NCBI GenBank assembly: GCA_023052935.1
Contig: CM041292.1
Coordinates: 104,711,906 to 104,775,905, forward strand
Source: Piezodorus guildinii
Lineage: Eukaryota; Arthropoda; Insecta; Hemiptera; Pentatomidae
Direction of reading: 5' to 3'
Length of the DNA stretch: 64,000 nt
The notes under the pieces are model-generated. The model was not told where the DNA came from, did not search any database, and was given only the letters and a program-made list of their open reading frames with translations. Below are positions 56,181 through 64,000 of this stretch, piece by piece (the stretch's first letter is position 1; each line of letters begins with the position of its first letter). A program made the translations under genes and the position numbers.

Positions 56181-56441
56181 GAAGGAATTAGTCCGAGTGG
56201 CGGTCATTAAATGAAACAACTAAATAGTTTCAACTATTTATTGTTTGCCAACGTTTCGACTCCCTTTGTGGGTGATCATCAGGGCGCATGGTGGGAGAAT
56301 GGAAACTCAAGTTTAGTTTCCATTCTCACACCATGCGCCCTGATGATCACCCACAAAGGGAGTCGAAACGTTGGCAAACAATAAATAGTTGAAACTATTT
56401 AGTTGTTTCATTTAATGACCGCCACCCGGACTAATTCCTTC
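56181..56441. mobile_element. Foldback element: 127-bp-arm near-perfect palindrome
   Basis: Arms 56181-56307 and 56315-56441 are reverse complements with only two mismatches (near 56194/56428 and 56294/56328) around a 7-base loop, CAAGTTT. Each arm carries AACGTTTCGACTCCC...GTGATCATCAGGGCGC or its complement. On the outward-facing strand each reads CTGATGA (56340-56346), an 18-base hairpin-like spacer, then GAAAC (56365-56369). An older copy with diverged arms is at 37645-37905. No protein-coding frame. The high arm identity points to a recent origin or gene conversion. Confidence 0.92.
56340..56372 (+). ncRNA. Hammerhead-ribozyme-like core in the foldback right arm (mirror copy in left arm)
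   Basis: CTGATGA followed 18 bases later by GAAAC matches the two conserved boxes of the hammerhead core. The mirror copy is at 56250-56282 on the minus strand. The intervening TCACCCACAAAGGGAGTC can form only a short CCC/GGG-based stem, and I could not identify a convincing stem III or cleavage triplet. Hammerheads are known in Penelope-like retroelements. Assignment here is an inference. Confidence 0.3.
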
Positions 56442-56529
56442 TAGTAATTCTCAACGGTCAACTAATTACATCCACAAAAATAATTTTGATTTTAAACTAA
56501 ATTAACTTTTTTTTCGGCTACTCTAACAC

Positions 56530-56860
56530 TTGCTAAGGAAACGCTTCTGCACTTTATACAATACTGACGGCTCTCTGAACACACTTTGTTGCGCTTTTAT
56601 GGTCTACAAAACCATTGAATCCAGTCCTTACAATTCCAAAATCCTTCGTAACTTTCCTAATTCTCCTTACTTTACCATAAATAAAATCATCCATCATGAA
56701 CTTAGTATTCTATATGTTGGAGATTAAGTCCATACCAGGTACATTTCATAACAAACCCAATTCCCACTCCAACCTACAATTCTCAATCCTTGCTTCCTCT
56801 TTAATTCTGATAATCCTCTAAGGCATTTGAAAAGATGTTCCCACATTGCGAATTACGATA
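56530..56860 (+). pseudogene. Jockey-like LINE reverse transcriptase C-terminal relic
   Basis: The reading SKILRNFPNSPYFTINKIIH then HELSIL (about 56634-56715) matches the 'KILR.I.NAPYF..NK.IH.DL.I' block of Jockey elements, also seen at 21078-21344 minus. After a stop, a shifted frame gives HNKPNSHSNLQF and NPLRHLKRC near 56810-56835, the usual last block. A short dead fragment. Confidence 0.65.
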
Positions 56861-57082
56861 TTATTATAAGTGCTGCCAATGGATAGTTTTTCTAAATGTG
56901 TAACACACCTTGGCTTATATTATACTCGGACTTAATTGATCTATTTATTATTAAAGTAGTAAATTTCAATAAAATTATAATTCTTTTTTTTTTACAAAGG
57001 AAATAATAATAAAGAGTAATAATATATTAATAAAGACTATAGCACTATATTAAGCATTATTTAACACGTTCACGCCGTCATG

Positions 57083-57197
57083 TACTCATTAAAGATCCCT
57101 ATCCTAATTAAACCTGGATAGGCAAAATTTAGGACTCCCACTGTAGCATCGTCCGATTAGCCACATCATCAAAAAGGGACTATAAATAAATAAAGAA
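57083..57197 (+). repeat. SINE family 3, 3' fragment
   Basis: 'ctcattaaagatccctatc', 'taaacctggataggcaaaat', 'ctcccactgtagcatcgtcc' and 'gattagccaca' correspond base for base, with few changes, to 47473-47555. It ends in 'aataaataaa'. The head is absent. Confidence 0.85.
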
Positions 57198-57569
57198 ACT
57201 ATATTATATGTTGCAGAAACTTATACCCATAAGGGTCTATTTATTAAACATTTTATATCCTTCAACATCTCCCCTCAAAGGACTCTTATCAGTTAATTTC
57301 GTTTGATTACTCTTGTTGAAAAAATTCGTTTACCTATGCGTTCTGACAATATGAGAATCATTTGTAAGTATTTCCATGATTTCTCCTTCAAGTCATATGT
57401 GTATGTCAAAAACTGTTACAATCCCAAATCAGTGCCTGGAAATGTTGTGATCACACACGTTGGAACTTGAAACAGTGTCGCCGCGCCTCCCAAAGCGCAA
57501 GCAGCTAAGACATTCGTAAAAAAAACGTAGATCAATAAATACGTGTAATTATTTACACCATATCATATA

Positions 57570-57725
57570 GAACTGCGTCTTTTCATGAATCCTTCCCCCT
57601 TCGCTCCTCATTCTTTTGGAATTCGCTGCCCATCTCTATCCGTAAAGCCACCTCTCTCACTTTTTTCAAAACTCAACTCTTCCATTACCAACTAGAATTT
57701 CAATCTTCTGTTTCATTGTAAAATA
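57570..57725 (+). pseudogene. CR1/L2-like LINE C-terminal relic
   Basis: Plus-strand reading from about 57579: SFHESFPLRSSFFWNSLPIS, then IRKATSLTFFKTQLFHYQL. The RSSFFWNSLP...IR.A.SL..FK..L arrangement is the standard last block of CR1/L2-type LINE polyproteins. It matches the minus-strand relic at 41570-41745. No RT core is present upstream. Confidence 0.75.
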
Positions 57726-58873
57726 TAGGTATATATGGTATAAATATATGAATACATAAGTGGGTGTTCCACGTTTTTATAAATATACAAAGATTTATAG
57801 ATATATTGATTTGTTGATAAATTTCATTAAAAGTAATTAGATCATAAATACTTATTCATTATTTCATTTTTTTTTTTCTAATGGTCTTAGTCCAAGGATG
57901 AAGAATTTTTATCATTTAAATAATAATATTTATAAAAGTAGATCTATTTCTCTCTCATTGAAGGTTTGTCATTTTCAATATTTTATCCACGCAGGCATTA
58001 GAAACTTGAAAGTTTAGTATTCTCTACTACTTTCTCCGAAGATACATCATTCAATATCTCAGGGATGTACAATCCAGGATGAATTTTTAAGATCTAGCGG
58101 GAGCTTCAGTAACAGAAGGTACTTCCGCCTAGTACACTTCTTCGATTACAGGGGTTCTGAAGGGTTCTCACTAAAACGTAGAGCTAATGAAGTTCCGTTT
58201 TCCTCCTGCCTTCCGCTCCTTCCGCCCACCAATCACTCACTGATTAAGTTCGAATCGATCGTAGTGGACTTAAGGGATTTAGTGCAATGAGCTATTTACC
58301 ACTTTGAATTACTTTCGGAATCGCCTCAATCTTCAAAAGAGCTTTTAGCAACAATCGATAATAACAGATTCGCTCAGCATGTGTTTAGTTTATATTCGAT
58401 CAAATTGATTTTTAAAAAGTGAAAAAAAATATATATGTCTGTTAATATTGAGTTTTACGAGGATGGATCGCATACAATATAAGACTTATGGTGTTTTCTA
58501 TTTCCTCCCAGTACTTCTTTACTCTCTCCAACTGCTCGCTTATGATCATTTGTCCACAATCTCTCTTTTTGTCGAGATTTTGGCTTTACTTCTTCATAAG
58601 TTGTGTTTTTCTATCAATAGCCGGAAAGCCATTTTCGTCATTTATTATTTTCACTTGTTTTAATTTATCTTTTTTCACTACCTCTATCCATCCTACAGAT
58701 TTTATCAGTTTATATATTTAATTAAAAAAATTCTTTTTAATACGCTTTTCTACCATCCTCTTTAAATGCCCATCAAATTTTAGTCGTATCTTCCTAATTA
58801 TATCACTTTTTTTTCTCTATTTGTTTATATGAATCCTTATTTTTCTATTTCATCGAGCTATTATCATTATTTC
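57726..58873. other. No gene recognised
   Basis: AT-rich with a GC-richer patch at about 58110-58270. Overlapping plus frames at 58448-58721 are T-rich composition frames without motifs. Confidence 0.45.
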
Positions 58874-59195
58874 GGGGAGCGGCGTGGTCTAGTGGATAGA
58901 GCGCTAGTCTACTGTGCTCCGGATCCTGGGTTCGAATCCCGGCTGTGGCGGAATATCATTTATTCAGTTATTTCGGCCGGGGGACGATCCTGAAATATGG
59001 AGACCCTCCTGGGGCAGACCCAGCCTCTATAAAGTGGGTACCCAAAAATGGGGGAAAAACCTGGCGGCTGAGCGTGATCTCGGCCGAATCACCTCATTGC
59101 ACGGCCGTTGGAGTTGAAGCAGTTCGAATCCCTATATTTACTGAGCCCAAGACTCTTCATGGATTGTAGTAGCACAAGTTTTTTTTTATTTTTTT
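58874..59195 (+). mobile_element. tRNA-derived SINE (family 2), full length
   Basis: The head GGGGAGCGGCGTGGTCTAGTGG (in two parts) contains an A-box (TGGTCTAGTGG), with a B-box GGGTTCGAATCCC near 58929-58941. The acceptor ends do not pair, so it is not a tRNA gene. The body has 'ggagaccctcctggggca', 'ataaagtgggtacccaaa', 'ctggcggctgagcgtgat' and 'tactgagcccaagac', then a T-rich tail. A 14-bp duplication with one mismatch flanks it (58860-58873 and 59196-59209). Other copies in the window: 46908-47225 minus, 50643-50815 plus, fragments at 48222 and 37555. Confidence 0.92.
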
Positions 59196-59209
59196 TATTA
59201 TAATTATTT

Positions 59210-59704
59210 TACCTGGAAGGATTTGTGACGGAGAATAATAATTTAGCAGCTGAAATAAAAGGTACAATGGTTAATCATTCTCATTGAATCATATGATTAT
59301 TTAACATCTTAGTAAAGAATGTGTAATTTGCAACTAAAGAAATGTAATAATGGTAAGCAAACATTTACTTTTGAATTCAGTTTTGACATTCATACAAATG
59401 AATAATCCAACAAACGTAAACGATTTATTACATAGAGAAGAATATAACAAAAAAATAAATAAAGAAAGAAAAAGTAAACTCCTAAACATTATGTACTTTG
59501 GTTGAAAAACTATTTTTTCTCCTAAAGATGAAGTGTTGTGCATTGTTTAATAAAAAGTTTTGAAGTACTATTGCAGCCTCTTCTTTATTCTTTATTAAAT
59601 CTTGATCTTCAACTAAAATTATCACTAAAACACAACTAAAGTCCTGCATTAATTGCTATAAAATCTGATAATTCTAAACCACTTTTGTATTGAGGGAAAA
59701 AAAA

Positions 59705-59753
<49 letters not shown>

Positions 59754-60170
59754 CCTCTAAGTACTGAGAATTTTAAGTGAACCATCTTTAGAGAAATTAG
59801 TTAATTTATCAAAAAAAACCAAGCTGTAAACATAAAATCATTGAAATTTACCTCCATGAACTTAATAAAAAACATAGTTTTAACATCTATCCGTTTTTAA
59901 CTACCAAAGGAATATCTAAGAGCCACGAGGGTCGGCCCTTGGGGCGTCACGTACGAGACTAGACAGTCGACGTCATCAGACCACGCTAGGAAGGCAAATA
60001 TTTTTTCCGACAGAAGGATAAATCAATAGACTAATTCCGAAAAGTTCATCATGTAAATAAAGAAAGGCTTCTTAATTATGCTATATTAGTAATTTGTTTT
60101 AGTAAGACCTCTTAGAAACAATGTGCAAAATCCCATTTTAATTGAGTGTTATACTGAAAATATATAAAAG
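59210..60170. other. No gene recognised; contains (A)n(TA)n tract
   Basis: AT-rich. Poly(A) followed by (TA)n at 59697-59750. A GC-richer phrase at 59925-59995 is unidentified. Confidence 0.5.
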
Positions 60171-60189
60171 AAACAAAACTAAAAACAAT

Positions 60190-61010
60190 TTTTTTCGAAA
60201 AACTATGGTATAATTTTATTTGAGTAAGATAAAGTATTGCGATCGTGGAAATTTTATAATTCGAATTCTGTTTGGAAATACATGTTTTGGAATCCCTTGA
60301 GACCAAATGATCCATTCTACCAAAATGTGTGTGTGTCGAAAGTCTACTCTGAATAGAAAAGACGTACGATACTGAAATTTCACATTTGTGAAAACTATGA
60401 CCCTTGGATGGAAACATTTTTGTCAAAATTGACAACTCAGAGTCACTTTAAACTATACATTTTGCACCTTCTTACGAATTTTATAAAACGATTTTCATTG
60501 AACTCACTTTGTTAATGTATTATTGAACGAACTTTAATTTGATATTGGTTTGAATCAGATTGAAATAGAGTGAGAGACCTTAAATGTCACATTTCTTCCT
60601 CTAAAATACCTATGATGTTGTTAATTATATAGTTTTAGGTTCTGTTAGCATTGCAATCGAATGGCCAGATGCAAATATGAAAGCATTTGATGATAAACTA
60701 TCGTAGAACAACTATAGTATTTTTTTGGTTAATATTTTTATTTCTTACAACAGAATAGTAATATAAATGAGTAATATATTTATAAATATTGGTTTATAAC
60801 AAAAAAAGTTGTAGAAATTGTTGTATAGAGACATCAACCTAAGTAATTTTTGAAGATGATAACTCTATTATTATAATATTTAACCTTAAATAAATGCTTA
60901 CATCTAAGCATAATAATTATTTTCCAACTTCCATTGTCTGGAAAAAAGCGTAAAATATATTTTAACTAGTGAGATAAGTAAAAGTCGTACGTTGCGTGCT
61001 CCAGATTTTA
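60190..61010 (-). repeat. Family A interspersed repeat, minus-strand copy with inverted end
   Basis: On the minus strand it starts at 61010 with TAAAATCTGGAGCACGCAAC, then GTACGACTTTTACTTATCT, the family's left end. Further in are 'gcaccttcttacgaattttat' (the 'aaaaaggtgcaaaatgca' block reversed, near 60465), a degraded cacaca tract (60320-60345), 'tttggtctcaagggattcc', and 'cgatcgcaatactttatcttac' near 60230-60245. The right end is lost near 60200. The minus frame 60112-60435 lies wholly in this repeat and is not supported as a gene. Confidence 0.65.
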
Positions 61011-61793
61011 AATTAAGAGTTATGTAAAAATGACTAAAAAATAAACACAACTTAATCGCAAAACATTTATTCAATTTTCAATTTTATAACCTGCTGAATT
61101 TTATTTAACGGCACATACTCATTGCTATTACTTTGGATACAAAAGGTAATTTGAATTTTTAATAAGATCAAATCAATACAAATTTAAAAGTAATTGGACC
61201 ATCGAAATTGCATAATTGTAATAAAGACGGGATAGTGATCAGCGAGCGAGCGTCCTTTTAGTTTTTACCAGGAATATCCTTTGAAAAGTTTTTGTTGAAT
61301 AAAATGAATTGATTCCCTTCATGTCAACTAAATCTTTTGGGTTGAAAGAGGGTTTTAGAATATTTTAAATAATACCTAAATTGGCAGTTCTGGTAACTGG
61401 TTAGTTGCTTAGCTGGGTAGACAACTGAGATTATTTTACAGTTTTTTTTATATACATGAATATTTTTTTTAGAAAATGATCCCTAGAAAAATGACAACTT
61501 TTTATAAGCATTTTAGTCTATGTTTATCTGTACATAATATATCAGTTTAAATTAAAGATAATATTTAAAAAAAGGGTATACATTTTTTTTTAAAAAGGCA
61601 AAAATAAAATTGTGGATAATAAAGTACCACTTTTATCGTTTTAATAATTTGAATGATTATGTAATTCTGATTCCATTCCAAAAGGCTAGGAAATTTAATC
61701 AATTTGGCAACCGAACTTCGGTAGTCGTAATGCAAAGCAATTAAGAGTGTATGGTCATCAAGTGTTGGACATTCAGTTAATTTCTCTATTAAT

Positions 61794-61853
<60 letters not shown>

Positions 61854-64000
61854 CAAAAATAATATAAATAACAAGAAATAAAGATCTCATGGTAAAAAAT
61901 AAATATCCATACACATTTCTATGACGCCAAGGGGGCTTAACACTATTTTTGGAATAAATGGAACATTCGTGACAGGAAGCTGCACAATATAAAGAAAGAA
62001 AAAGAAAGACACAAGACGTTGGAGTCAGCAGACAAAACATCGCGCTGGTTAGGTTGTAAGATCAAATAGATAAAAGAATTCCCATTCAACAAAGCATTTT
62101 GTGATGCTTACACATCGATAAGCAAAGCATCTATGGGGTATCGAGAGGAAATTTTTTATATAAATCTTGATTACTTCTATAAATTTTACTTAAATTTATG
62201 ATTACCATTATGTGAATGGTAATTTAATTATGCGTTCAAATTAAGTTCTGCTATTATCTGTCCATAGCTAACACTAATTAGAACCCACTTTTTCTTCATA
62301 CTCAAGTAATTTTAATTAATAGCACACATCTGACGTTTTAATTACATAAAAAAACTGAAAAGATCAAATAATAACAAAACTTTGAATTTTTTATGTGGAA
62401 GGTAATACAAAATTGGTGATGTTTGGAATTACTAAATTATTACTGTCTTAAATATCTCTCGACTAAGATCGCTCAAGATATACCCACTATTATTTTTGTA
62501 AGGATGGGGCTTAACTGTAATATAAATATATTTATTTAATGGAAGTTTTATGACAGTTCAGACAAACATGATTCCGCGGAGCAATCATATTTTTATGTAA
62601 TAAGCAATTCCAATTTTTTCGTCATTTCTCTTTGAATCGATTTAGAGAAAAATGAAGAAGAACAACGTATTTAGAAAAAAAAAAAGAAAAAAAAAAAAGT
62701 ATCCAAACAAGGAAATATGTATCCTCCAAAAATGTTTCTGAATAGCAAAAGTACTTGCAGATTAAAATATTTGTACTAACTATATTTAGCTTATAATCTA
62801 AATAATTATTACACACATATTTTTTTTTTAATAAAGGTAAATTATTGATTAATTTATGAAAACAGAGCAATAAATAATTACAGATACAAACATAACGAAA
62901 CAAATTGAAACGCATTTATTTAATCCCATCATGCATATTAAATAAAAACCCCAGCGTGATATTAAGTATTCATAATGTATTATTCATACAGTATTCAAAA
63001 TATGAAATATTACTAATCACAAAATATGAAGAGCTGAACATCTAAACACTTTTTCCTATTCATTTTAGCAAAGCTTAAGTAATTAAATTTGTCCAACAGA
63101 TTATGACGATATATCTACACTAATTGTGTCTGTCTTACATATTGTTTTTTTCTTCATTTAAGCTACTTAAAATTATCAGCGATCTGTTCTACTGGTTTGT
63201 ATTGTAATTTATTATTGTATTGTTTTTTATACATTCATGCCTATACATTTTAGGTTATTTTTATTTACATACATAACATCTTCTGAACTAATATATTATA
63301 CATTTTCCACAAAATAATCGTTTTTGTTAATAAACTCAATATAAAAATAAAATAAATAAATAAATGAAACATAATTAAATATGTATCTCGTAAAAATTAT
63401 CGTCAACCGCTCATTCATTAATTATGTAAAATATTCACTGATTTATTTTTTTTATTTATCTTACTACCATGAGGTATAAAGTAATTAATATTTTATTCCT
63501 CGATCCTCCTTAAAAAAAAAAAACACATACATACAAATTTATAATCGATCAACTTGATAAAATTCAGTGTCTTCATTAAAATCGATCAAAAAATGACTTT
63601 TTCTTTATAAATATGGTTTAAAATTTTGAATTATTAGGTACGTCTTACGAGGATTGAAATAATGATATGAACAGTCGAAACATAAACAGGTTAGATTTGC
63701 ATACGCATCTAGTTTCATACATCAAACTGATAAACTCCGTAAGATTCCATGTATGCTACTTGAATAATTTAAACAGAAATATTTACGGTGAGTAATTCGT
63801 AAATTACATTTGTGCAATAACTTAAGCCCAAAAGACAAACAACTTCACAGCCGTATGTAGAATACTTGTGAATTGACAATTCAGGCTTAGCAAAATGGAA
63901 GTTCGGAATTACTCATGTTCAACTGAAATAGAAATTTAAAAAAAAAAAAAATATATCACTTCTAAAGTTATGAATTAATATAATTTGGATATTAAAAAGA
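61011..64000. other. No gene recognised; contains a (TA)n microsatellite at 61800-61852
   Basis: AT-rich to the end of the window. The minus frame 61789-62040 runs through the TA repeat (Tyr/Ile repeats) and 62622-62915 minus is hydrophobic by composition. Neither is a supported gene. Confidence 0.5.

Noticed and set aside
58874..58947. Possible true tRNA gene
   Set aside because: A and B boxes are good, but the two ends do not form an acceptor stem and the sequence continues into a shared SINE body.
60112..60435. 107-codon minus-strand frame
   Set aside because: It lies inside a family A repeat, and the other copies of that repeat do not keep the frame open.
61789..62040. Minus-strand frame of 83 codons
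   Set aside because: Its C-terminal third is the TA microsatellite and the rest has no recognisable domain.

Overview
The window is strongly AT-rich, repeat-dense eukaryotic DNA. I see no intact host protein-coding gene, no rRNA, no true tRNA gene, no operon and no CRISPR array. Nearly everything recognisable is transposable-element DNA. The mix of elements suggests an animal, most likely an arthropod and probably an insect: a gypsy-group LTR retrotransposon with AGTTA...TAACT LTR ends and a TATA target, Jockey-like, RTE-like and CR1/L2-like LINE fragments, and several tRNA-derived SINEs. I cannot name the species.

Layout. 1-2.7 kb holds nothing recognisable. 2.7-5.5 kb is a 5'-truncated RTE-like LINE with a 13-bp target duplication and two frameshifts. 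6-11.5 kb is a patchwork of two uncharacterised interspersed repeat families. One I call family A (internal phrase around 'TTTAAGCCCTGTCAGACC', with 35-39 bp inverted ends). The other I call the composite repeat (motif ATAACYGAGTTAT). 12.9-18.5 kb is a nearly full-length Ty3/gypsy element in a (TA)n microsatellite. It has near-identical LTRs, a tRNA-Phe primer site, gag, pol with protease, RT, RNase H and integrase, and two in-frame stops. 20.3 kb is a minus-strand SINE with perfect target duplications, and 21-21.7 kb a minus-strand Jockey RT relic. 27.4 and 30.5 kb carry LINE C-terminal relics. 29.2-30.1 kb is another composite repeat. 31.9-34.45 kb is a second 5'-truncated LINE with a 13-bp target duplication, next to the inverted end of a family A copy that itself contains a Jockey relic (34.6-35.3 kb). 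37.6 kb holds a decayed foldback element. 38.9-39.5 kb is a short tandem repeat plus a composite repeat copy. 41.6 kb is a CR1-like LINE end. 45.7-50.8 kb has several SINE copies from two families, a LINE 3' end and a 119-bp hairpin element. 51.8-52.7 kb is family A again. 52.79-53.74 kb is an internally deleted LTR retrotransposon with both LTRs, a 5-bp target duplication and an integrase remnant. 56.18-56.44 kb is a nearly perfect 127-bp-arm palindrome whose arms carry a hammerhead-like core. 56.5 and 57.6 kb are LINE ends, 58.9 kb is a full SINE, and 60.2-61.0 kb is family A on the minus strand.

How it fits together. These are layered insertions rather than cooperating host genes. Only the gypsy element at 12.9-18.5 kb looks young. 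The most interesting unexplained structures are the foldback family with its recurring hammerhead-like motif, the two uncharacterised repeat families, and the 946-bp LTR element that has lost its coding interior but kept both ends.
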